A stretch of 64,000 nt of DNA from Toxotes chatareus. Its lineage: Eukaryota > Chordata > Actinopteri > Toxotidae. The stretch spans positions 6,780,783 through 6,844,782 of the forward strand of contig CM028901.1 of assembly GCA_016801885.1 (NCBI GenBank). Direction: 5' to 3'. Below, in pieces: positions 48,627 through 59,587 of the stretch. Both the position numbers and the translations under genes were made by a program. Below the pieces are notes generated by a model. It searched no databases, was not told the origin of the DNA, and worked only from the letters and a program-made list of their open reading frames with translations. Each line of letters begins with the position of its first letter. The stretch's first letter is position 1.

Positions 48627-50690
48627 GCATTTTCTAACCACAGTTTTACATGCATTATGTGTGTTTTATCTGTTTTGCTATTTTTTCCCTAATGAGATGC
48701 ATTTGCAGCCTGGGCCTTTGCAGGGATAAACAGATGAAGACTTTATTTTAAAAATTAATGATGATTTTAAATCATTACAAACTCACTCTTGCTTTGGATT
48801 TCTCTGCATCGCCTCCAGTTGATATACTCTACTGGAGTGACAACATAATAAGCTTACTTACTTCTGAGTATTGCATGATGATGATGAGAAAGATTATGAT
48901 GATGACAACCACCATGTATTTGCTGTGGCCCAGTACAGGTGTTCCCATGCAGGCACATTGGGAGCCATGCTTTGCCTAAGGTGATTAGTGGAAGTCAAAG
49001 CCACAGGGCTTATTCAACTGGTGTTCCAGGGAGCATTTTCTAAATGGCCTTATAAAGAACACAGAGAAGCCCTCCCTCCTGTTGAGTCAGCAAAATCCTG
49101 GCCTCACTGATGGGTAGAATGTCCAGTGATTCATTACGTTCAAGAAGCAAAGATAAAAGATCGGTTTTAAATGTTTGATAAGCATTTACGACACATGCAT
49201 ACAAGGGCATCATCTTACTTTCTGTGAGATAATATTTCATGTTGCCAGAAATGCATATAGAAGCTGAACTTCACCAAAGGTGCATTAGACGGTAAATTAT
49301 ATCATAAGCATGTACACATATTTGTTGTGTTATATATATAGCATATGTGGAGGAAAAAAGTCATGACTTGAGTACTCAAGTCAATTCCCAGGTGCAGAAA
49401 TATTAAATTACAAAGAGAGAAAACATGATTCTCCAAACTGTTCTACACAATAGTGCAGACAGTATCATGCAACTTGTGATCGCAATCAAAATAATGCACA
49501 AATCTTAAACCTTGAATTTACAAATAGCAAACTTGAAGGATTTGAACAATAATGCAAATGCACAAAAAACATATAAAAGCCAACAAAACATCAATAAAGC
49601 ATTTTTTTTCAATGATTAAACAAAGATCATGGGTCCGATGAGTTGCTCTGTCGTTGGCCTTTAACCAGCAAACAACATTGTGATTCACTCTTAATAGAAG
49701 TGAGAGTTCATCAGTGAGTTTGACCCTGAGGGAAAGTCCCTGAGTACTGTGTGGAGCTAACACTGCAACCTCTGACTAATAGGTTTGCATAACATTGATC
49801 TGACTGGCTGTCCACTGAAGAGCAATCCCCACCGTCACACTCATCCATACACACACTTACACACACACACACCAGCGAGGCCTGGTCTGCCACAGCTCAA
49901 ATGCCAAGAGGCTTTGAACTGGAGAGCCACCTTCTAAATCAGCCAGCCCATGGCTCTACACGGGCTCTGTCATTAGGTAACAGCAGCTTTAAAGACGAGG
50001 CTAAGTAGCTGGTGGTGGATGGAGAAGCCACAGTAGCACAGTAGAAGGCCGGCAAACTCTTCTCACTGATTATCTGTTACCTAACCAGACAGAGCTAACC
50101 TTGTGCTGCTCTGAACATGGTGAACAGTGTGGCCAAAAGTTTCGAGGTGAGATAATCTCTCTGGCAGCCACTCCCTGGATGATGATTGTGATCTTATTGA
50201 CAAAAAGCCTCTGAAAGTTACACGGAGATTGATGCATATTAGTCACACTGTGTGAGATTTACCTGTAGGAATGCATCACATGCATAATGCATCATTTCTG
50301 TTTGCTGCTCAACAACCCTTACTTTTCATATATTCTATTTCAAATTTTCTCTTCTGACTCTGGGCCACATCAGCTATCAATATGTGATATTAATATCCTG
50401 TGTACAGTGGATGTCTACTTTGTGCGGTGGGTGTTCCCTGTATCAGTAGACAAATCAGAGGTCAGTGGACACCAGAGTGGAGCAGGTGATCTTCCAGCAA
50501 TCAGAGAACAAGTCCAGTTCTACTGAGTCGACCTGTGACTTAACTGCACAGGGCTGTGCGTCATGAACAGCCGACTAATGCTCAGGCTGACTGGATTACC
50601 CAGCAGGTGAATTTATTCTCAACCAGAACATGCTGAGAGTTGCGTGTTGAGCTTCTTCAGAACCAATAGAGAGACACAGGTGTCAGCTCT

Positions 50691-50712
50691 GTGTGTGTGT
50701 GTGTGTGTGTGT
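50691..50712. repeat. (GT)n microsatellite
   Basis: Eleven GT units. Confidence 0.93.
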
Positions 50713-51109
50713 ACAGTCTCATTTTTTTCTGTTCTGTATTTCTTCAGCACCTGCAGGAGGGGAAATCCTCTGAACTTGTCCGAACAACGCATGAACAAAA
50801 ACCGTCGGGGGAAGCCTGAGTCACTGAAGACATGTGTTATCACATTTTGTCGGTCAGAACAATGTCCACCAGGATGAGTCTCCACGTGGTTCATGTTGAA
50901 AGAGTTGGACAGAAGATGTTAGCACAGGGGTGAAAATGGAGGCACTTTTTTCCCCAAGAGCACACAATCATTCACGTTAAATACACACACACAGGCTGAT
51001 GCACACAAATGCAACACTACACAACATATCTTCTACAGAGCAGCTACATATCCAATTATGATGTCTTTGTTCAGCTCCCTTTAAAAAAAAGTGCTGTACA
51101 GTTTTTTGA

Positions 51110-51370
51110 TTCTTGCACTATACCTAAGTATTTCCATTTCATGATACTTTATAAGCCTCCTCCACCACATTTCAGAGGAAAATATTGTACTTTGTTCTAC
51201 ACTATATTTATCTTACTACTAAAATTACTGTACTAAAGTTAATCTGTAATGTTACACATTAAGGTTTGATACCAGTAATAGTACTTTTACTTGTAATGGA
51301 GTATTTATTGTAATGTGATATTATTATTTTTGGTTACATAAATGATCCAAATACTTCTTCCATCACTGGC
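51110..51370 (-). repeat. Dispersed percomorph repeat (AGTACTTTTACTTGTAATGG type)
   Basis: AGTACTTTTACTTGTAATGG, GTATTTATTGTAATGTGATA and AATACTTCTTCCATCACTGG match the ubiquitous fish repeat usually read as CACTGGTGGAAGAAGTATT. Another fragment, GTGGTGGAAGGTAACGAAG, lies at 57012-57065. Confidence 0.75.
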
Positions 51371-54300
51371 TCAGAGTAATGAACCTTTCAGTTTGTGTAT
51401 TTTTGCTTGACAGCACATTAACTGTAGCAGTTACCTGTATTATTTCTGATTCTTGGCACATCAAGTATATTATTTTGTCTCTGGAATTTTTTTCACTGCA
51501 ATTCTTCTGCTGCCAGAAAATACAAGAAAGCAGATATGACACCACAGCACAAACACCATTTATAAATGGTACAGCAAAGTCATCTGTATTGTTTTTGAGT
51601 TTTATTTTTATCTGTTCAGAGGAGACAGCGTGAACAGCAGCTACACCTTTACTTCAGAGAGCTCTGTGGCGCCAATAAGCTGACTCAGGATGGGTCTGTG
51701 GACTCACGTCAGCAAACTATTAGAGTCAGAGCCAGAGTTTACTTAAGGACTTTTTCACTCAGTGTCTCAGCACAGTCCTCACCTGTCTGCAAACATGAGA
51801 TCGTGACATGCAACACAGTCATGATGTGACGCGTTAATTAGCAGGAATGATTTCAAAAATGGCACTTGAGTGAGACCAGTGGTGAGATATGTGACACATG
51901 CTCCTTTTAAAATACAAAACTCCCTTTTAACCTCCTGATGTGACATGGATCATGCTTCCATTTTCATTTATTGATCAGGGAAGAGCGCTGACAACAAGAT
52001 CCAAAATGCTGTGTAATGAAGCAGAGATATAATTGCTGGGTCTACCACGTGAGTCAGCACTTTGCTAAAAGGCCACCTGCTGTCAGACGTGGCGGCAGAT
52101 GGAAGTGGAGCTTGGCTGGAGATCTGAACTGGCTTAATGGAAGTCTAAATGGCACAGACAGGGAGAGAGAAGGTTGCAGCTTCATAGATACCAGAAGGAG
52201 GTATTTGTTTGGATGGGAGGAGCTGGTGAAGATCTGGAGAGAGCTGGGGATGAAGGGAAGGATGAGAGAGGAGGAGGAGAAATTTAATTCTGGAGAAGTG
52301 TGCAGGTGGGAGAGGGGTAGAGAGGAGGATTGGAGGAGGAGTCAGAGGACAGAGGGAGGAGAGGAAGTGCAGACACCCTATGTTTAGGTGGTGAGATTAT
52401 GCAACAGTGAAAAGCAGGTAAGCTGCTGATCTGCAGCTCCCTTGCACACATGGCCTTTGCTGATGCTTTGACTTCAAACCAAACTGCTCACCTTATTACA
52501 AACCTGTGCCAGCATGCATCGGGGAAGGCATCTTAAAGGCTCTGAAGCTCAGGTAACAATGGACTCAATCCAGCTGCATTCAAAGTAAAAGAGGCAACAT
52601 TCAAAATGTAATTAATGACTACAAGTCTAAAAAGTCAGCAAAAAGTAAACTACGGGATTAGAACTTTTATAAATTCCGCAATGCACACAACATGAAAATA
52701 AAAAAAGACAGTTATCCAATAAATCCCTTACAGTGTAAATGTATGTTTGGTCTGAATGATGAATGAGTAGTAAGACTGATGAATAAAGAAACTGTGATAG
52801 CTTTGATCGATGATTGAGAGGTGGAGTGGAGGTCAGTGTAATCATTGAACTCACATGCTGAACACACATGCTGAGGCAAGAAGAAAAAATGTGTGGAGGC
52901 TTATTTGTAAAATCAGTCGCCCTTTTCTTTTGTCTAGAAAGTCTTCCTTCCTTTGTTTTGCTTAAATAAAAAAAAAAAAATCATATTAAGGAAATTCAAA
53001 ACATACAGCTAAGGGCAGATTATGATGGCTGAGACATACAAGGACTCAAATGGATAGAGTCTGAGCAGCAACTGTCCGTGCTGATAAACCCATTCAAACA
53101 CGTGGATTCTTCATATTGCAGCGAAGACACAGACCAGTGTGTTACTGACACCTAGTGGTTAAAGGTTATAATGACATTTGTGTCCTCGTGGGATTACAAC
53201 ACTTCAGGTGCAATGGCCCTTGATTTGGTGACATTAATGTCTTGAAATTGTGGGGACACTTTATCAAAACCTCATCCAGCAGAAACCTGCAGGTGATTGC
53301 TTTTTCACACTGGCTCTACACCCTGGATGCAGCTGTCACACACCTGCCCACTGGGTCCTATTCTCAAAAGCAGAATCAGTTTAAGAACAATACATTTTAA
53401 TGCTTGTCATGAACATTTCTCATTCATTCATATTATCCTGTTTTTCTCGAAATCTCCTATTGCATTTGATCAGCTCCCAGCTTCACTTTGCAGGTGACAC
53501 ATGCAGTGGTGGTTTAGAACAGCTTTGCACAAATTTACAGAGGCCAAATCCTTTCATTATTTTTTGTGGTTTCTGCAGCATGTTTCTATCATCCTGGTTT
53601 TTTTTCTATCTTTACTTTCTCTCCTGTGAGGCACTTTGTTACTACAGTTTTGAGAAGTGTTATTCTTGTTGTTGAGTTAATGTTTGCTGCACTGTGGCTT
53701 GGTGAGCTCGTACGGTGTCGCTAAAGGCAAAAACAAAACACAGTTCTGTCTGCAAATGAATTGTGAATAAAACCTTTATTGTTATGGCTTTTTATGGAAC
53801 TTAAGCACATTTTGCTCATCTGCATGTTAACATTTCTCAATGAGAGAACAATAAGTTCTCATATATTTAGTATTTACATATTTATTTTTTTGTTTTTATT
53901 TTTCACGTTATTCAGGGTTAGGTTTATACCTTTTCCTCACTGTAAACCACATATTTTGCACATCTGTGGTCATAAACTGTCAGTTTGCATGCACTTCATA
54001 AACCACATTTACTGCTACTTTTTTAAAAATGTTCTTCTCTTCCAATTATTATTTGCTGCTACAGTTGCTTGACTTCCCCTTGAGGATAATCAGTTTCATG
54101 TCACCAAATCTCCAATTTACACTGAATATAGGGGAATTTAATTAAGATAACAAGCAGACACAGAAAGTGGGACGCTGACTGGAAAAAAAATACAGTAAGT
54201 GGACTAAACATAATCAGCCTTATGTGCTGTCTCTTTATGGGCAGTGGGGTAGTCACTGACCCTTGATCGCAGTCCCAGTGCTTAGTTTTGTGCACCAATC

Positions 54301-55660
54301 ACCACCCTGGAGCTCCTGCCAACCCGCTTTGCTGCTCTTAGTGAATTCCTCCTCTCCATTCCACAGGGTGTGGATGGCTCTCAGTTCTGCTTTCACATCA
54401 GCTTCTCAGCTTTAATTTGTTTAATCTTCATCTAAAGCAAATGGGAGGTCAAAGACCACTTAAGTGTCTTCCTCTGCCTCCTCTCACTTAACCTGCACTT
54501 TCTACTCCAGAGTCAGGAAACAGCAGGGTTGACAAAAACTTCTCAAGTTCCAACTGAAAAGGTGAGAACTTCACTCAGATTGAAATTAAATTTGTTTGTG
54601 TTTCACTGCTACATAGATCAAATATTTCTTGGATCATTTGATGCATTTTCTCACTGAGCACCCACATGTCTGCTTGGGACTGTTTAGTTGACCCACAAAT
54701 GTCATGTTAATCATTTATTCATGACAATTTTGACCTGTGGACTCACTGCATGCACATTCTTTCTACACATATTAAACATTTATATATGTAGAGTATATCT
54801 TTGATTTCCTTTATCTTTCCTGTTCAGCCTCCTGTGATTTAGGCCTTGCACATCAAATCAATTCTCAATTGCCTCTGCATCATTTCCATTGAGCTTTAAA
54901 GATAATAATTACTGCTGGGCTTATGCTTGTTGTGTAGCATGATGAAAGAAAACCTTCAATTGACAATATCAACCACTTGTCAGTCAGAATGAAAAGCCTC
55001 TGCTATGTCTGCTGTGTGAGGAAACTGTGGGGTTCAGCACAAGCATCCTGGCTTTTTAAAACGCCAAAACTACACAGATCAGTGCATCATAAAAAGGTAC
55101 TGTGCCATTTGGATTTCACAGTGTGGGCATTAAATTTCTTTAAATGTACAAATACCCTTTTAATTTAGCTCTGTTTCTGTATTACTGCTGTCTCTCTGTA
55201 ACATACTTCATACATACAGCTGTATAATGATCTGCAGATACTTTCATTTTCACGTCTAGAGCCTCATAAAGGCACAACAGTAAATAACTACACGCTCTAA
55301 ACCTGAGCCAAGTTTCTATTTTCTCAATAGCAATGAGGTCAGATTAAATGTCACTATCAGCACGAACTAAATACCAAATATTTTTAAAGAACAGTGACCT
55401 TTTTCTAAGACTGTTTATACACTGAGTGAACTGTGAGATGCTTAAAATGACGTCTGAGTCAAAGTCCTTTGCTCTCAGTCTTTTAAGTCTTCTGCTTGGT
55501 CTGAACATTAATGTCAAACTCAGGTTAGATTTTCAGAAATATGTAAAAATGTATTGTTAGTTGTTTTTCGGGATGTTTTTCAGTACTGGAGATATAATTT
55601 CAAAAACAAAAACTGTTTTATTATTTGTGGAGAAAATTTCAAAGGACTTCTATGACACGC

Positions 55661-56170
55661 AGCAGTGTGCAAAAGTTTTAGGCACTGAGCATAAAGTGTG
55701 GATGCTTTCAAAAAATGAAGCCATTGGTAGTTTTAATCAATTTTTATCTTATTTTTAATTACTATTACTAATTACTGAACTATTTACAAAACAGAAAAAA
55801 TTGATGATTGAAAAAAATCATATATATTATAATATTTTGTTTGACCACACTTTGCCTTTAAAACAGCACCAGTTCTCTTTAACACACCTGCTCAGTTTTT
55901 TTAAGGTACTTGGCAGGTGGGTTGTTCCAAACATCTTGGAGAACTCGCCACACTTCGTCTGTGGATTTACTCTGTCTCAGTGTCTTCTGCCTCTTTATGT
56001 AATCCCACACTGACTCCATGATGTTGAGATTATGGGTCTGTGGGGGCAAGACCATCTGTTGCAGGACTCTTTGTGCCTTTTGACCCTGAAGATAGTTCTT
56101 TATGACTCTGGCTGTGTGTTTGAGCTTGTTGTCATGCTGCAGACTGAATTACTTTTGCGCAGTACTGTGG
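55661..56170 (-). mobile_element. Tc1/mariner-type element, internally deleted
   Basis: The ends are short inverted matches: GTGTGCAAAAGTTTTAGGCA on the left, and on the right ACTTTTGCGCAGTACTG, whose reverse complement reads CAGTACTGCGCAAAAGT. Between them is the 3' part of a Tc1-like transposase on the minus strand. At about 510 bp it is far shorter than an intact element of roughly 1.2-1.6 kb, so it cannot be autonomous. Confidence 0.7.
55879..56142 (-). pseudogene. Tc1-like transposase C-terminal remnant
   Basis: An open frame of 87 codons plus stop resembles the C-terminal part of Tc1-family DDE transposases. It starts with LQHDNKLKHTARVIKN, which corresponds to the conserved QxDNDPKHT segment with the second catalytic Asp retained. 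LPPQTHNLNIMESVWDYIK follows, which corresponds to the conserved PDLNPIE segment with the final acidic residue retained, then LQDVWNNPPAKYLKK. After this the frame is lost, so the natural C-terminus is missing. The N-terminal DNA-binding region and first catalytic Asp are absent. This is a decayed copy with no expected activity. Confidence 0.75.
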
Positions 56171-57319
56171 AAAATAAAATTTAAACAATCATTATTATAA
56201 TTATCATTGTTAATGATAGTAGTAATAATAGTAATTGTAGCAGAAGGAGTAATAGTATTAGTAGTATTGTTTTTGTTAGTTCATGTCACTGGTACCACTG
56301 TCAAAAAATGCTCTTATTTTGAAATGCTCCAAGTTTCCTTAGAAGTTCTTCCTGGGTCAAGAGCGGAAGAAAACCAGAACAAAGAACTCTTGTGAGTACA
56401 GTCCAGTCCAGTCCTAGTTTCTGCAAGGTTTTATGGTCCGGCTGAATTCTCATCATTCCTATTTGGCCTTTACATGTGTCATTACAGCTAATGAAGGTCT
56501 GGGTGTAAATAATGGCAAGTGATTTGAGTAACTGAGGCATCCATCTTGGAAACTAGTAGAACAGGTCCCTGATTTTGACACCAGTGACTATCAGTAAGAC
56601 AATACTTCAACGTCAAGTGCTTGGCATGCCCCATCACCACCACCCCACCCCTCTCACTCACTCACATAGAGAACACACACACAGATTTAAACATCTAACA
56701 ATATACTGTAGAATGAGAGCTTCTGTAATGATGATAAACACCAGCTAGCTCACATTCAGAGCCGGATTAACCCACTAGGGGGCAAGAATTATGCGCTGGG
56801 GCCTCGTCTGCTCCTTACATCCCACTGTCATTGAATCATGTTTAATAATAGTAATTAACCTAATTAATCACACATTAATATAGAATTTTTAAAATTTGAA
56901 ATAATATAGGCAAAACAATTAGATTTAACTCAGCACCACTCCTGGTGGGTCACAAGGTAATGGTGCGCGTTACTAAACGGCCCCTATTTTTATTTATTTA
57001 TTTAAGTTTTAGTGGTGGAAGGTAACGAAGTACATTTACATTTAAGGACTCTTACTTGTAATGGAGTTTTTTTTTTTTTTACACTGTAGCATTGCTAGTT
57101 TTGCTACAAATAAATTGAATACTTTTTCCACCAAAACTTTTTTATTTTCTTCAGCTTCTCTTGATTTACTTTTTTTTAAAATTTATTTTGTGGATTATAC
57201 ATTTATTTCTTGTTGTTTTATACAGTCTGTTGTCTCCTCTGTCTCTTTTATCTCCCTCTTTCTTTCTGTCTTAAAAAGTCCTTAATAAATAAAGTTTACT
57301 TGTTTGCTTTCTACAGGTG

Positions 57320-58849
57320 ATGGAAGAGGAAAAACCATGGGCTCTGATCTCAGAGGTGGGCGAGCAGGGCTACCTTGAAGAGGTCACTGACATAATGAAA
57401 CAACACTTTCAGATTATCTGCCACAGAGACTTTCTACAAAACCTTCACCTGCACGGTCCTAAAATCCAGGCCATGTTCGTGTGGAACGCCTGCCCTGCAG
57501 CCGAGCCTTCGCTGCTCAGTTTACTTCCATCGCTGAAGGTGGTCGCCAACGGAGGAGTGGGCATCGACCACCTCGATGTGCCGTACATCACCAGTCTTGG
57601 GGTGACGGTGACCAACACGCCTGGCGTGGTGAGCGATGCCACTGCGGATATTGCCATGGGTCTGCTCCTGGCATCAGCAAGGAAGATTGTTCAGGGTGAG
57701 GTCAAAGGTCAACTCATGATGTGTAGGAGACCCTGCAGCAGCAGAAGAAGATGAAACATTTGTATGATATTAAAGGGTTTTTTTTTTTTTTTTGTTCTCT
57801 TATAGGTCACCAAATAGCTGTTGACCCCAAGACCACCCATATACCACAATGCCTGATGGGAGTTGAAGTCACAGGGTCGACTCTGGGGATCATTGGAATG
57901 GGACACATTGGATACAAAATTGCTCAGAGAAGCAAAGGATTTGACATGAAGATCCTGTATCACAACAGGAGCAGAAGGTAAAAGTGTAATGACAAAATAG
58001 ATAATTTGGTTAATTTAGAAAAGTCCTTGTTGAAAGAAAAAACAAAGAGCCGAACAGTCCAAACTCCCCAAACCAATATAATATTAAATCAATGAATCGA
58101 GACAGTGTTAAGGATCACCCTCATCTTCTTCCCTGTGCTGTTCAGGAGTGTTGAGGATGAGCAGGCGGTGGGAGCGAGTTACTGTCAGAACATGGATAAC
58201 CTGCTGAAAGAGTCGGACTTTGTGATGCTGGCAACCAACCTGACTCCTGAAACCACCGGTCTGATCAGCCACAGAGAGCTGTCCCTCATGAAACCCACAG
58301 CAACGCTGGTCAACATCAGCAGAGGTGAGAAGAATGTACAGAAAACAAAGCAATTGTTATTCTGCAATAGTGGCCTGCTCTAATTTTTTTTTTCCATGTC
58401 TCAGGTCTGGTTGTAGACCAGGATGCCTTAGTTAAAGCTCTGCAGTGTGGAACAATTCGAGCAGCTGCGCTAGACGTGACTTATCCTGAACCTTTACCAA
58501 GGTCTCATCAGTCTGAAAGCACCCACACTCTTCCACCAGAATCACTACAACTTTACATTCTTTACATTTACATTTGTGTTTGGTTCTCTGGAGACCAAAC
58601 ACCTGATATCTGACATCTGATATTTAAAAAAACAGACAAACAAAACCCACTCCTTGCTGACTTCCAATAACTCCCCTCCTTATTCTGTGCAGGGATCATC
58701 CGCTACTTGGTCTTTCTAATGTGCTGATCACCCCCCATGTTGGCACCAACACTTACACAACAACCAGAAGGATGGTGCAGAGGATGGTAGAAAATGCTTT
58801 GGCTGCAGTGAAAGGCCTGTCTATTCCCAATGAGGTCAAGCCGAAATGA
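57320..58849 (+). CDS. GRHPR-family D-2-hydroxyacid dehydrogenase (probable 2-ketogluconate/glyoxylate/hydroxypyruvate reductase)
   Basis: NAD(P)H-dependent oxidoreductase expected to reduce 2-oxo acids to D-2-hydroxyacids in the cytosol. Exons: 57320-57695, 57806-57977, 58146-58324, 58405-58501, 58693-58849, giving 326 aa plus TGA (human GRHPR 328 aa). Visible: substrate-loop motif NGGVGIDHLD; Rossmann motif GMGHIG at residues 156-161 followed by YHNRSRR, whose basic residues favour NADPH; catalytic Arg242 (NISRG), Glu271 (YPEP) and His290 (TPHVG), so the triad is complete. The acceptor just before GTGATG puts the ATG three bases into the exon, so an upstream noncoding exon is expected. Identity to true GRHPR looks modest, and fish carry genuine grhpr copies as well, so this is probably the paralogue usually named probable 2-ketogluconate reductase. 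Substrate is not determined. psmg2 follows on the same strand. Confidence 0.92.
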
Positions 58850-59090
58850 CTAAACTTCTGGCATTAGCGTTTCTACAAAAAAAGATGGAGTGCTTTTACT
58901 TCCTCGTGAATTTGTTTTTACCTGTTTGGTTGTATGTTCTTCTGTCTAATGATCCGCCTCAACTGCTGTGATAAGCATGATCATTTATGTTATGTGTAGC
59001 AAGATAGCTAATGGATCAATTCAAATCACTCTTCTGTGAACAAGTGTTGCTTATAAATGTAACATAAATAAAAAATAAAATACCTTCAAT
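58850..59090 (+). other. 3' UTR and poly(A) signals of the GRHPR-like gene
   Basis: Noncoding sequence after the TGA. AATAAA occurs at 59067-59072 and again at 59074-59079. Confidence 0.65.
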
Positions 59091-59587
59091 ATTGAACTAA
59101 TTAATTTGTATAATCTGATCTTTTCTAATATTGATAGTTTATTTAATACTGTAGCGTTTATGAAGGAGCATGTGAGTTGCAGATCTCTACTACGCAGTAA
59201 ATCTTTGCGGAGCTGCATTTTGGCCGTTGATATCCCTGATTAAAATAAAAACTCCTAAATCACTATTTCACACACATATCTTAAAGAAAACATACAGTTG
59301 GGCAGACACAGACTTTGACAGGCGGTATGAACCTTAAATATATATTTTTTTCTTTCCCAAAATAAAACTTCACGGACATATTAAATTCAGGCGTTTACAG
59401 CAAATACCAAAGCCGGTCAATCATCAGCAGTCGACGGCGAGTGAGAGTCCAGAAGGTCCTCAACACCAGGCATGAAAATAGAAGTGAAAACTGCCCGGAG
59501 AACATAGTTTTGTTTGTTTAATAAAAGTTTATAAATCTCTTACTTAGTACCCGTGTGGCTCCGTGTGTCTGCTCCCCGAACAGCACC
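59091..59587 (+). promoter_or_regulatory. psmg2: Probable psmg2 promoter and 5' UTR
   Basis: About 500 bp lie between the poly(A) signals of the upstream gene and the psmg2 ATG. CpG content rises from about 59400 onward. No TATA box or CCAAT box was clearly seen, which fits a housekeeping promoter. Confidence 0.4.

Larger units (their letters stand above)
47960..57300. other. Intergenic region between ncald and the GRHPR-like gene
   Basis: About 9.3 kb with no supported gene; short ORFs here lack recognisable domains. It holds a paired POU octamer (48603-48626), a GT microsatellite, an AGTACTTTTACTT-type repeat and a Tc1 transposon remnant. The noncoding first exon of the GRHPR-like gene must lie somewhere upstream of 57316 but was not located. 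Confidence 0.55.

Noticed and set aside
52016..52387. 123-codon ORF rich in Glu/Arg
   Set aside because: Low-complexity GAG/AGG composition, no homology recognised, no splice context.
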